Assembly (NCBI GenBank): GCA_045600225.1
Contig: JAZRXL010000032.1
Location: 1 to 57,185, forward strand
Source of the DNA: UBA1181 sp045600225
GTDB lineage: Bacteria; Bacteroidota; Bacteroidia; Bacteroidales; Paludibacteraceae
Length of the DNA: 57,185 bases
Direction of reading: 5' to 3'
The first letter of the stretch is position 1; each line of letters begins with the position of its first letter. Position numbers and translations under genes: made by a program. Under the pieces are notes generated by a model. That model saw nothing but the letters and a program-made list of their open reading frames with translations, had not been told where the DNA came from and did not search any database. Below are positions 45,701 through 53,459 of this stretch, piece by piece.

Positions 45701-46410
45701 TTCTTTACCTCAAAGAAATCAGGCTTATCACCACTGGCTGGAGCAAATTGCTCAATCTCAGGACCTTCGTTAAATGCAACATTATCTTTATATGCAGAAA
45801 CAATCTTATTAGGATTTTCAGCAGATGTTTTCTTAATCAATTGGAACAATGAAGATTCTTTCTCCTCTCCATCAATAATGAATAGACCACCAAAGATCTT
45901 ATGACGACAGTGTTCAGAGTTTACTTGTGAGAAACCAAACACCTCACTATCGGTCAACTTGCGTCCTATCTTCTCACTAACACCATTCAAATAATCCATC
46001 TCTTGTTGACTTAGCGCCAATCCCTCTTGCTGATTGTAAGCAGCCAAGTCGTCAATATATACGATAGGATCTGGTTGTTTATCAATAGTAAAGATACTTT
46101 GATCCAAACCATTGTATACGCGTTGCAACATTGGATCGTGCTCGGAATCTTTTCCCTTTGCTGCAAAATACTCCTCAATACGACGAATGCCCTTGAGTGA
46201 CATATTTTGTGTAATCTCAACTGCGTTGGTACTCCAAGGAGTGATCATCTCACGACGAGGACCGATAAACCAACCTGAAATAGTCTCTGCATCCGTATAC
46301 TGGGCACCACTAAAAAGCCACGTAAGCTTCTCAATGTCCTGAGCATCGAACTTTTTTTCAGCGTCAACAGCTAAATAACCATCGTCCGCTTTCTTGAAAA
46401 ATAGAACCAT
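42721..46410 (-). CDS. purL: Phosphoribosylformylglycinamidine synthase, large single-chain type
   Basis: This 1229-residue cytoplasmic enzyme converts FGAR, glutamine and ATP to FGAM, step four of purine synthesis. Domain order is as in the E. coli type: N-terminal PurS-like part, linker, two AIRS-like synthetase halves (with SEHCRHKIFGG, KAETHNFPTTVEPFNGAATGTGG in the first and AGHDISEGG in the second) and a C-terminal class I glutamine amidotransferase with Cys in LGICNGCQL, and a closing His-Glu region (HGEGKF, PHLERAIFPWQW). Length is slightly below the E. coli 1295. A strong promoter lies upstream at 46448-46479. Confidence 0.98.
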   Translation of the reverse strand: MVLFFKKADDGYLAVDAEKKFDAQDIEKLTWLFSGAQYTDAETISGWFIGPRREMITPWSTNAVEITQNMSLKGIRRIEEYFAAKGKDSEHDPMLQRVYNGLDQSIFTIDKQPDPIVYIDDLAAYNQQEGLALSQQEMDYLNGVSEKIGRKLTDSEVFGFSQVNSEHCRHKIFGGLFIIDGEEKESSLFQLIKKTSAENPNKIVSAYKDNVAFNEGPEIEQFAPASGDKPDFFEVKKIKSVISLKAETHNFPTTVEPFNGAATGTGGEIRDRLGGGKASLPIAGTAVYMTSYPRTAPGRHWEDVLDPRKWLYQTPEQILIKASNGASDFGNKFGQPLICGSLLTFEHAENNKKYAFDKVIMLAGGVGFAKQKDSLKGDPEPGEKVVVMGGDNYRIGMGGGAVSSVETGQYSNAIELNAVQRANPEMQKRVSNVIRTLAESDNNPIVSIHDHGAGGHLNCLSELVEATGGKIDMDKLPIGDPTLSDKEIIGNESQERMGFLVKDKDIELINRIADRERAPMYVVGETTNDMQFVFERANGDQPINLRLDYMIGKPPRTVITDNTVDEKFAAVQTDDKKIQDYVKDVLQLESVACKDWLTNKVDRSVTGKIARQQCAGELQLPLSDLGAVALDYRGKSGIATSIGHAPAAALVDPAAGSVLAISEALTNIVWAPLQDGLESVSLSANWMWPCKNPGEDARLYKAVEACSDFACELGVNIPTGKDSLSMTQKYGQDKVYSPGTVIISAGAEVSDIRRIVSPVLADKKDSVIYHIDFSFDSLKLGGSALAATLNKVGDEVPTVQDASYFADAFETIQELINKDLILAGHDISEGGMITALLEMCFANTKGGLKVNLKDIAEKDLVKILFSENPGVLIQVEKTSEVEKILHDAGVGFAKIAVPSDDRQIVVEKDGKKEVFDIDALRDVWYKSSYLLDRKQSGETCAKERYENYKNQPLQVKFNSSFSGKLSKMGLTADRKGRSGIKAAIIREKGTNGEREMAYSLYLAGFDVKDVHMTDLTSGRETLEDVNMIVFCGGFSNSDVLGSAKGWAGGFRYSAKAKETLDKFYARKDTLSLGICNGCQLMAELELLYPEHDKKHKMLHNNSHKFESNFVGLTIPENNSVMFGSLSGSKLGVWVAHGEGKFDFPYAESEYNVIAKYTYEGYPANPNGSMYNVAGVCSKDGRHLAMMPHLERAIFPWQWAYYPADRKAEDEVTPWLEAFVNARKWIEKNK

Positions 46411-46447
46411 ATGTTATTATGTATTTGTATTCTAACTTAAGTTATTG

Positions 46448-46479
46448 CAAAAATAGTCATATTTTTAGAGTTGTACAAT
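46448..46479 (-). promoter_or_regulatory. Promoter of purL
   Basis: The minus strand shows TTG (46478-46476), 20 bases, then TATTTTTG (46455-46448), a full -7 match. The leader to the ATG at 46410 would be about 30 bases, too short for a purine riboswitch; I see none. Confidence 0.7.
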
Positions 46480-46592
46480 TTTTACTTTCATTCAGTTATA
46501 TGAAGTTATGAACAATAGGAGGATTTTAATATAAATTCACAACAAAAACCTAAATATTCTTACTTAAATTTTACTATCCGACAATTCTCCGC

Positions 46593-46600
46593 TACCTTTG
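46593..46600 (+). promoter_or_regulatory. -7 element of the META-domain lipoprotein gene
   Basis: TACCTTTG is a full TAnnTTTG match. A TTT lies at about the right upstream distance but TTTG does not. Transcription would begin near 46606, exactly before the leader structure at 46609. Confidence 0.5.
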
Positions 46601-46608
46601 CAAACACC

Positions 46609-46677
46609 ATTAGGCATATGAGTGAATAATGGGTTCTGCACTCATAATCCTAATCTATCCTATTGTAAAGAGAACCC
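46609..46677 (+). promoter_or_regulatory. Predicted H-type pseudoknot in the leader of the META-domain gene
   Basis: Stem 1 pairs ATTAGGCATATGAGTG (46609-46624) with CACTCATAATCCTAAT (46639-46654), 14 of 16 positions complementary. Its 14-base loop contains GGGTTCT (46631-46637), which is perfectly complementary to AGAACCC (46671-46677) downstream. Together they make an H-type pseudoknot ending 18 bases before the ATG at 46696, close enough to affect ribosome access. It could be a small riboswitch, a protein-binding site or an RNA thermometer. No known class is matched. I derived the pairing by eye; no folding was computed. Confidence 0.5.
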
Positions 46678-46695
46678 GCTTAAACGATCGTTTTT

Positions 46696-47172
46696 ATGAA
46701 AAAAGTTTTTTATTCAGGACTTTTTATGCTAGCAATGGCTGCTTGCACTTGTAACAATTCAGAAAACAATTCAGCATGCACTTCTAATGATTCTACTACA
46801 ACTGAAGTAGCTGCCACTGAGTCTGCTGCAAGCCAAATCGACGGAAAGGATTTTATCCTTACAGAACTTAATGGAACTGAATTGGCTTCCAACACAGAGA
46901 ACCCATCTCACATTCTTTTCTCTGCTGAGGAGAAAATCGCAAGTGCTTCTGTTGGTTGCAACACAATCAATGCTAAGTACAACGAGGGTGAGAATGGAAC
47001 TGTTGCTTTCGAAAACGGTCTTTCAACAAAGATGGCTTGCCCAGAAGGTTCACGTGAAGACGAATTCGTTGCTGCATTCAACCAAGTTGCTCGCTACGAG
47101 ATTAACGAAAACATCATCACTTTCTTCAACGCTGAAGGTGTTGCTTTGTTCAGAGGTAAAATCGCTGAATAA
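46696..47172 (+). CDS. META-domain lipoprotein
   Basis: The 158-residue protein has a lipoprotein signal ending LAMAAC (Cys17), a Ser/Thr/Asn-rich linker (about 20-48) with further Cys residues, and a META domain: DGKDFILTELNGTEL, then GCNTINAKYNEGENG and LSTKMACPEGSREDEF. META/HslJ-like proteins are small secreted or lipid-anchored proteins, linked in E. coli to novobiocin and heat response. Placement in the outer membrane is inferred. The gene has its own promoter, a long structured leader and a strong terminator, so it is expressed alone. Confidence 0.9.
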   Translation: MKKVFYSGLFMLAMAACTCNNSENNSACTSNDSTTTEVAATESAASQIDGKDFILTELNGTELASNTENPSHILFSAEEKIASASVGCNTINAKYNEGENGTVAFENGLSTKMACPEGSREDEFVAAFNQVARYEINENIITFFNAEGVALFRGKIAE

Positions 47173-47195
47173 TATTAACCTCATAGATTTAGGAA

Positions 47196-47220
47196 GGGAG
47201 ACTTTGAGTCTCCCTTTTTT
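47196..47220 (+). terminator. Terminator of the META-domain gene
   Basis: GGGAGACT and AGTCTCCC form a perfect eight-pair stem around the loop TTG, followed by TTTTTT. The loop and the last stem base (TTTG, 47203-47206) are also the -33 box of the next promoter. Confidence 0.9.
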
Positions 47221-47233
47221 ATTAGTATCTTTG
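47203..47233 (+). promoter_or_regulatory. Promoter of the surface polysaccharide operon
   Basis: TTTG (47203-47206), exactly 19 bases, then TATCTTTG (47226-47233) gives a full consensus match. The upstream box sits inside the hairpin of the META-gene terminator. The leader to the ATG at 47259 is about 20 bases. Confidence 0.75.
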
Positions 47234-47258
47234 CGCCGCAAACAGTTCTCCATTTAAA

Positions 47259-48299
47259 ATGAAAATTTTAGTCACAGGTTCTTCTGGATTCATAGGCTCC
47301 AACTTTGTAATGAAAGTACTTCGTTCAGAGTCGGATGTTGAGGTCGTTGGACTTGACAATATGAATGCCTTTTACGATGTGCAACTAAAAGAGTATCGGT
47401 TAGCTAAAATCGAAGAAGAGGCGAAACGACATCCTCAACCTTCGTGGACCTTCATCAAAGGGGACATAGCAGATAAGACTTTCATAGAAAATCTATTCAA
47501 CGAACAAAAATTTGACATCGTCGTCAATTTTGCTGCCCAAGCAGCTGCTCGTTATAGCATATCCAACCCCGATTCATATTTGGGAAGCAATATCATAGGG
47601 TTCTACAACCTATTAGAGGCTTGCAGGCATAACCCTGTTCAGCATCTAATCTTTGCAAGTAGCAGTTCGGTTTATGGAGGCAATACAAAGACTCCCTTTT
47701 CTGTTGATGACAAGGTGGATACCCCAATGAGCTTATATGCCGCAACAAAGAAGAGCGGAGAACTATTCGCACACGCATATAGTAAGCTTTACAATATCCC
47801 TTGTACCTGCCTTAGATTCTTCACTGTGTATGGACCAGCAGGAAGACCTGACATGGCTTATTTCAGTTTCACTGACAAATTGGTGAAAGGAGAGAATATT
47901 CAGATATTCAATCAAGGAAATTGTTTTCGCGACTTTACTTACATTGACGACATTGTTGAAGGTGTCTATCGCATTATGGGTTCAGCCCCAGAGAAGAAGA
48001 TGGGAGACGATGGCCTTCCCACTCCTCCGTATAAAGTCTACAATATAGGCAATAGCCATCCTGAAAACTTATTGGATTTTGTAACTATCCTACAAGAGGA
48101 ACTTATTCGAGCAGAAGTGTTACCTCCAGATTATAATTTTGAAATACATAAGGAATTCCTTCCCATGCAACCAGGCGATGTTTCGGTCACATATGCCGAT
48201 GTCTCTGCCCTTGAAAAGGATTTTGGCTTCAAACCCAACACTCCTCTTAGAGATGGTCTAAGAAAGTTTGCAGAATGGTATAGGGAATTTTACAAATAA
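47259..48299 (+). CDS. NAD-dependent epimerase, UDP-glucuronate 4-epimerase-like
   Basis: The 346-residue short-chain dehydrogenase has the NAD loop GSSGFIGSN at 7-15, the SSSSVYGGN region and the catalytic YAATKKSGE (Tyr, Lys), followed by RFFTVYGPAGRPDMA. This run resembles UDP-glucuronate 4-epimerases, which supply UDP-galacturonate for capsule or LPS. A UDP-glucose 4-epimerase is possible but less likely. It opens an operon with a flippase 19 bases downstream. Confidence 0.88.
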   Translation: MKILVTGSSGFIGSNFVMKVLRSESDVEVVGLDNMNAFYDVQLKEYRLAKIEEEAKRHPQPSWTFIKGDIADKTFIENLFNEQKFDIVVNFAAQAAARYSISNPDSYLGSNIIGFYNLLEACRHNPVQHLIFASSSSVYGGNTKTPFSVDDKVDTPMSLYAATKKSGELFAHAYSKLYNIPCTCLRFFTVYGPAGRPDMAYFSFTDKLVKGENIQIFNQGNCFRDFTYIDDIVEGVYRIMGSAPEKKMGDDGLPTPPYKVYNIGNSHPENLLDFVTILQEELIRAEVLPPDYNFEIHKEFLPMQPGDVSVTYADVSALEKDFGFKPNTPLRDGLRKFAEWYREFYK

Positions 48300-48318
48300 A
48301 CACTATTCGCATCTATTT

Positions 48319-49848
48319 ATGTCCAATACTTCACGCATAGCCAAGAATACCCTACTCCTTTATTTTAGGATGTTTCTCATTATGGCAGTAGGACTCTACA
48401 CCTCTCGCATCATACTTGCAGCCCTCGGTGTAGAAGATTTTGGCATATACAATGTGGTGGGGGGTGTAGTTGCCCTATTTGGGGTATTAAGCGGTTCACT
48501 CACATCCGCTATCAGTCGATTTATCACCTATGAATTAGGAAAAGTGGAAGAGGGTGAAAACAAAAGCAGACTTAACAAAATCTTTTGCTCTTCCATTACC
48601 ATCCAAATCATACTATCCATCATCATACTGCTTATAGCAGAGAGCGTCGGATTATGGTTCTTGAATACTCGTATGACGATTCCGGACAACCGTTTGGAGA
48701 TAGCCAATTGGGTTTTTCAGATCAGTCTCATCACCTTCTTTATTAACCTAATTAGCATACCATATAACGCTTCCATCATTGCTCACGAGAAAATGAGTGC
48801 ATTCGCCTATATTAGCGTGGTTGAAGCATTGGGAAAATTGGCAATTGCCTTTACCATTGAGCAAACCACATCGGATAGGTTACTCCTATATGCAGCCCTC
48901 ATAGCACTACTCTCCCTCATCGTTCGATTGTGTTATGTATGGTACTGTCACCTCCGTTTCGAGGAGTGTAGGTTCCGCTGGTTATTTGACCGAGGCCTTA
49001 TCAAGGAGATGTTCAGTTTTGCAGGTTGGAATTTCATTGGAGTCTCTTCCTCACTTTTACGAGATCAAGGAGGAAATGTTCTTATCAATCTTTTCTACGG
49101 ACCTACCGTAAATGCGGCGCAGGGTATAGCCAATCAAGTAAGTACCGCAGTTTTGGGATTCGTCGATAACTTTATGATGGCCGTGAATCCTCAAATCACC
49201 AAAAGTTATGCCAATAAAGACTACGATTATATGTTCTCCCTTATGTTTAAAGGGGCTAAACTCTCTTTCTTCCTCCTTCTACTATTGTCTCTTCCTATTT
49301 TATTGAATACGAAATTCATCCTTACAATATGGTTGAAAGAGGTTCCTGAACATACCATACTATTTGTTCAGCTAATCCTAATCTTTATTCTTTCTGAATG
49401 TATTAGCAAACCTCTCATTACCGCCATGCTTGCTACGGGTAATATTAGAGATTATCAGATTTTAGTGGGCGGACTACAAATGATGAACCTTCCTGTTTCA
49501 TACGTTGCCTTAAAAATGGGCGCCGCTCCTGAATGTGTAATGATTATCTCAATTATCATCAGTCAATGTTGCTTAATGGCTCGCCTGTACATGCTACGAA
49601 TTCTAATAAAACTCGATGTAAAGGAGTATCTCAATAAGGTATACCTAAAGGTGATTGTAGTAACCATTTTAGGAACTACTCTTCCTCTATGTGCCAGTTA
49701 TTACATGAAGGAAGGGTGGGAATCTTTCTTTATTGTAAGTACACTATCCGTAGTATGTGTACTTTCAGCCTCTCTATTTGTGGGATGTACAACATCTGAG
49801 AGAGCCTTTTTATTAAAGAAGATAGAAGAAAGGATAGGACGCAAATGA
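48319..49848 (+). CDS. Polysaccharide flippase (Wzx/MATE-like)
   Basis: I start it at the ATG at 48319 (MSNTSRIAKNTLLLY), giving 509 residues; the earlier ATG at 48268 lies inside the epimerase gene and gives a polar, non-family extension. The protein has 12-14 membrane helices and the pattern NTLLLYFRMFLIMAVGLYTSRIILAALG typical of the MVF/RfbX group, which moves lipid-linked repeat units of O-antigen, capsule or exopolysaccharide across the inner membrane. It overlaps the next gene by 4 bases (ATGA). Confidence 0.9.
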   Translation: MSNTSRIAKNTLLLYFRMFLIMAVGLYTSRIILAALGVEDFGIYNVVGGVVALFGVLSGSLTSAISRFITYELGKVEEGENKSRLNKIFCSSITIQIILSIIILLIAESVGLWFLNTRMTIPDNRLEIANWVFQISLITFFINLISIPYNASIIAHEKMSAFAYISVVEALGKLAIAFTIEQTTSDRLLLYAALIALLSLIVRLCYVWYCHLRFEECRFRWLFDRGLIKEMFSFAGWNFIGVSSSLLRDQGGNVLINLFYGPTVNAAQGIANQVSTAVLGFVDNFMMAVNPQITKSYANKDYDYMFSLMFKGAKLSFFLLLLLSLPILLNTKFILTIWLKEVPEHTILFVQLILIFILSECISKPLITAMLATGNIRDYQILVGGLQMMNLPVSYVALKMGAAPECVMIISIIISQCCLMARLYMLRILIKLDVKEYLNKVYLKVIVVTILGTTLPLCASYYMKEGWESFFIVSTLSVVCVLSASLFVGCTTSERAFLLKKIEERIGRK

Positions 49849-51011
49849 TAAAGAGAACAATGGATCCAAAAGATTGTTGTGGATGTAGCGCTTGTGCCAA
49901 TATATGTCCTAAACAAGCCATCCAGATGAAACCTGATGCATTAGGCTTCCTATATCCCCGTGTAAACGAAGAGGAATGTGCCAATTGTGGGCTATGTGAA
50001 AAGGTCTGCTCATTTAATGACAACTACAATACCTCAAATAATTTGGCAACCCCTATTGCTTATGCCGTAAGACACAAAGAAGCGTGCGAGATCATGAAAA
50101 GCCGAAGTGGTGCTGCCTTTGCCGCATTCTCTGACTGGATTTTAGAACGAGGTGGGGTTGTTTACGGCGCTGGATATTCGGATCATTTCCGAGTAACACA
50201 CAAACGCGCAACAAACACAAAAGAGCGAGATGAGTTCCGTGGTAGCAAGTATGTGCAAAGTGATATGGGCAACACCTTTAAGCAAGTAAAGGAGGACCTG
50301 CGCAATGGTCTGTTAGTAATGTTTACCGGCACTCCCTGTCAGACTTCTGCCCTACGAACATTTGTAGGGGAAACCAATGCAGACCACCTTTATTTAATTG
50401 ATGTCGTATGCCACGGAGTCCCCGGACCATTTATCTGGCAAGACTATCTATCGTACATAGAGAGAAAACATCAAGGAACAGTGGTCTCTGTAGACTTCCG
50501 AGACAAACATCACTTTGGATGGAGAGCCCACCAAGAGTCGTTTACCCTATCGCCTAATAGATATGTTTCTGCAAGAAACTACACGGAATGTTTTTATCAA
50601 CACATAATGCTTAGACATTCGTGCGAAGTGTGCCATTTCACCAACTTGAAAAGACCAAGTGACATAACCTTGGCAGACTTTTGGGGTTGGGAAAAGACCA
50701 ACGCTCAATTCAATGCAGACGACAGAGGATGCAATCTGATCTTATGCAATACGAAAAAAGGCGAGCAACTTTTCGAAGATGTGAAATCACAACTACGTTT
50801 TATACCAGCAGACCTGAAAAACTGCATGCAACCGAACCTGCAACATCCGTCTGTCATCCATCCTCAAAGAATGGATTTTGAAAGAGATTACGCCTCCCTC
50901 GGATTTGAAGGCACAATGAGTAAGTACAGATTTATAGGATGGAAATATGAGTGGGATCAATTAAAGATTCGCATAAAACAACCCATAAAAAAATTACTGG
51001 GAAGAGAATGA
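49845..51011 (+). CDS. F420-hydrogenase beta-like iron-sulfur protein of polysaccharide loci
   Basis: The 388-residue protein opens with two 4Fe-4S motifs (CCGCSACANICP and CANCGLCEKVC) and continues as the FrhB-type N- and C-terminal domains (GTPCQTSALR, DVVCHGVPGP, DITLADFWG). Such proteins occur beside pyruvyl transferases in capsule clusters of anaerobic Bacteroidetes and Firmicutes. They cannot be true F420 hydrogenases there, and a flavin-linked redox step on a sugar or its carrier is an inference. The gene overlaps the flippase and the pyruvyl transferase by 4 bases each. Confidence 0.87.
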   Translation: MIKRTMDPKDCCGCSACANICPKQAIQMKPDALGFLYPRVNEEECANCGLCEKVCSFNDNYNTSNNLATPIAYAVRHKEACEIMKSRSGAAFAAFSDWILERGGVVYGAGYSDHFRVTHKRATNTKERDEFRGSKYVQSDMGNTFKQVKEDLRNGLLVMFTGTPCQTSALRTFVGETNADHLYLIDVVCHGVPGPFIWQDYLSYIERKHQGTVVSVDFRDKHHFGWRAHQESFTLSPNRYVSARNYTECFYQHIMLRHSCEVCHFTNLKRPSDITLADFWGWEKTNAQFNADDRGCNLILCNTKKGEQLFEDVKSQLRFIPADLKNCMQPNLQHPSVIHPQRMDFERDYASLGFEGTMSKYRFIGWKYEWDQLKIRIKQPIKKLLGRE

Positions 51012-52081
51012 AAATAGGTATTCTAACATTTCATCGTGCACAAAACTATGGCGCTGTTCTGCAATGCTATGCGCTTCAAGAGGTTTTGAAAAATATGGGG
51101 CACACCGTATCCGTAATCGACTACAGGCAACCCTATATCGAGAGTGAATACAAACTATTTCACCCAGAATATCTATTTAGAATCAACCTTTTCAAAAGCA
51201 TAAACTATCTACGAAAATTCATATTTTCTTTCCCCTCTAGGTACAAGAAGCATAAAGGGTTTAAAAGATTCAGAGATCATTTCTTAAATATCACTTCACC
51301 AATCGGTGGTAAAAACATTCCAAATGATTACAACCTATATATCATAGGAAGCGATCAACTATGGAACCCAGGTATAACCAATGGTCTTGACGATATCTAC
51401 TGGGGATATTTTAATGCAGGCAACGGACATATTGCAGGATACGCAATCAGCACCAACCAACGAACATTAGAACAGATAGACAAGAAGACAATTCAGAAGG
51501 CGCTGACAAATTTTTCTCAAATATCGTTTAGAGAACAATTTATCAGCGAAGCCATCCGACAGATAACCGGGAACGATTACCCTACTACACTGGACCCAAC
51601 ACTCCTAACAGAGGAATCGACATGGAGCCCTCTTATTAATCAAAAATGGGCAGATAAAAAATACATCGTATTGTATGAAGTGAGGTTCCCTTCTCAGAAG
51701 GATACCCTACTAGAGAAAACACGCCAGAAGGCAAAGGAAATGAATTGCAATCTGATCGTCTTATCAGGTATGAAATATAGTCCTGATGAGTTTGTGACAA
51801 TCATTCGTTACGCAGAACTCGTAATAACATCTTCATTTCATGCAACCTTATTCTCTATCATCTTCAAACGAAACTTTTGTAGTTACTCTCTTGAAGATGG
51901 GAATGATGAGAGATACACCAAACTATTGCATTCATTAGGGTTAGACGACCATATATTAAGGCTAGCAGATGCTCCAAAAATCATAAAAACCAACTTTTCT
52001 ACGGTGGAAGAGAAATTACGACAACTTAAAACATTTTCTATGCAGTATCTTTCAGATCTTTCATCTAATAAGATGTCTTAA
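51008..52081 (+). CDS. Polysaccharide pyruvyl transferase family protein
   Basis: I start it at the ATG at 51008 (MKIGILTFHRAQNYGAVLQ), overlapping the previous stop by 4 bases; the frame from 50951 would add 19 polar residues inside the neighbour. The 357-residue protein has the CsaB/GumL-type beginning HRAQNYGAVLQCYAL, GSDQLWNP in the middle and the SSFHATLFSIIF helix near the end. The family adds pyruvate ketals to sugars in surface polysaccharides. It ends the operon. The gene is unlike the upstream ones in being slightly richer in A and T. Confidence 0.9.
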   Translation: MKIGILTFHRAQNYGAVLQCYALQEVLKNMGHTVSVIDYRQPYIESEYKLFHPEYLFRINLFKSINYLRKFIFSFPSRYKKHKGFKRFRDHFLNITSPIGGKNIPNDYNLYIIGSDQLWNPGITNGLDDIYWGYFNAGNGHIAGYAISTNQRTLEQIDKKTIQKALTNFSQISFREQFISEAIRQITGNDYPTTLDPTLLTEESTWSPLINQKWADKKYIVLYEVRFPSQKDTLLEKTRQKAKEMNCNLIVLSGMKYSPDEFVTIIRYAELVITSSFHATLFSIIFKRNFCSYSLEDGNDERYTKLLHSLGLDDHILRLADAPKIIKTNFSTVEEKLRQLKTFSMQYLSDLSSNKMS

Positions 52082-52091
52082 TACCACTCAA

Positions 52092-52263
52092 ATGTTCGTT
52101 GAAAACAACCGAACAGGATGTGTTTATACAACCGTAGATGCTTTAACATCTGCACTAACCTTCTACACGAAGAATAGTTTTCCGTTTTTAGATAAAAAGC
52201 AAAGAGAAGAACGACAGGTGCAGCACCCATACTCTTTTCTATGATTTATCAAAACCATTGTAG
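52092..52263 (+). pseudogene. Remnant of a GNAT acetyltransferase gene (C-terminal tail only)
   Basis: The first frame (52092-52244) reads MFVENNRTGC, then TVDA, ALTFYTKNSFPFL, closely matching the conserved end of GNAT acetyltransferases (NxTGCRFITVDAY..SLxFYxKNGFxxL). The frame then ends early, but the +1 frame from 52213 continues DRCSTHTLFYDLS before a stop at 52263, matching the family's usual tail with DTRxxFYDL. This points to one frameshift. The N-terminal three quarters are missing, since 51008-52081 is an intact different gene. The last bases overlap the end of the sensor kinase gene on the other strand. A nine-pair hairpin at 52093-52115 overlaps the start. Confidence 0.55.
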
Positions 52264-53459
52264 ATTCGGATCACCACCTCTATAGTCAACCCTCCACCTG
52301 GTGTAATAGAAGCTATTGCACTTCCTCCATACTGCAGTGCAATATTCTTAACGATAGCAAGACCTAGGCCCGTTCCGCCAAGACGACGCGATCGACCTTT
52401 ATCCGTTCGATAGAAACGCTCAAACAGATGTGTGAGATGCTCGCTGGATACTCCCACTCCATTGTCAGCCAATGTGAATGTATAGAATTCTCTTGAAGAT
52501 TTAACCCTAACCTCGAAATAGGAAGCTCCAGAAGCATAGGATATTGCATTACTGAATATGTTTCGAAAAAGGGAATATATTAAGGAAGGATCTCCTTGCA
52601 AAGGAAGATGTTCAGGCATCAGTAAACGGACCTCCATACCTTTCTTCTCAAACTGCGATAGTGTTTCTTCCTTTATTTGATTTAATATTTCAGCCACATC
52701 TATATTAGTTGTTGGACGCACCAAATCTGTTTCGTCCAACAAGGTAAGCATACTCATATCAGACAACAACCTAGTCATTCGTATGCTTTGAGTATAGCAT
52801 CGTTCAATAAACGCGTTGCGTTTATCTACTGGCATCGTTGGGTTATCAACTAATGTCTCAAGATATCCGTTGATCGTTGCAGCAGGCGTCTTCAACTCAT
52901 GTGCAGCATTCTCGGTGAGCTGACGTTTAATGCGTTGCTTCTCATGCTCACTATAATTGAGTCGTGAACGAAAATACAGTATTACAGCAACAAGGATAAG
53001 GATACCTGCCGTATAATAGATAAATGTATAATCTCTTTCAAGACTCGCAGTCAATGGTGCGGAATAAGGTACAGCAGAACGAACTATCTCCCCCCTATCA
53101 GGGAAATAAGTGGCAGAATAGAAGTACCTCTCTCCCGTTGTATTAGATTTTCGCTTGATATCATAGCCTGTTCCGTGCAGCAAAGCTTCCTGAACCTCTT
53201 TTCGTTCCAAGTGGTTTCCCATCTCCGCAAGGTTCGGTTCTTCACTATCATACAGCACATTACCTAAGGTATCTATCACGGTCAAACGTATTGAAGTATC
53301 GTTACGCGTATAATTGTTCAATTGCAACTGAGCATGAAGTATATCGCAACGAAACGCATGTTCGCGCCTATATTCATAGATACCAAAACTAATGGTAAAT
53401 ACAACAACCAATACGGTTGCTACCAAGAAGATATTATTTGCAAGATTTCGTCTTATCAT
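52239..53459 (-). CDS. Sensor histidine kinase, PhoR-like
   Basis: The 406-residue inner-membrane kinase has two membrane helices (about 7-28 and 147-165) around a periplasmic sensor of about 115 residues, then a HisKA domain with His187 in ENAAHELKTP and an HATPase with NIFSNAIKF-like NIFSNAISY, ADNGVGV, FERFYRTDKG and GGTGLGLAIV. It should phosphorylate the response regulator whose gene overlaps it by 4 bases. The nearby Na/Pi cotransporter suggests phosphate or envelope sensing, but the signal is not shown by the sequence. Confidence 0.95.
   Translation of the reverse strand: MIRRNLANNIFLVATVLVVVFTISFGIYEYRREHAFRCDILHAQLQLNNYTRNDTSIRLTVIDTLGNVLYDSEEPNLAEMGNHLERKEVQEALLHGTGYDIKRKSNTTGERYFYSATYFPDRGEIVRSAVPYSAPLTASLERDYTFIYYTAGILILVAVILYFRSRLNYSEHEKQRIKRQLTENAAHELKTPAATINGYLETLVDNPTMPVDKRNAFIERCYTQSIRMTRLLSDMSMLTLLDETDLVRPTTNIDVAEILNQIKEETLSQFEKKGMEVRLLMPEHLPLQGDPSLIYSLFRNIFSNAISYASGASYFEVRVKSSREFYTFTLADNGVGVSSEHLTHLFERFYRTDKGRSRRLGGTGLGLAIVKNIALQYGGSAIASITPGGGLTIEVVIRIYNGFDKS

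Noticed and set aside
48268..48318. Earlier ATG for the flippase
   Set aside because: It lies in the end of the epimerase gene and adds a non-family polar extension before MSNTSRIAKN.
50951..51007. Earlier ATG for the pyruvyl transferase
   Set aside because: The 19 extra residues are out of family; the ATG at 51008 overlaps the previous stop in the usual ATGA form.
52093..52115. Hairpin TGTTCGTTG/CAACCGAACA as a terminator of the polysaccharide operon
   Set aside because: No T-run follows and the bases are better explained as part of the conserved NNRTG coding region of the acetyltransferase remnant; a role as a weak terminator is not excluded.
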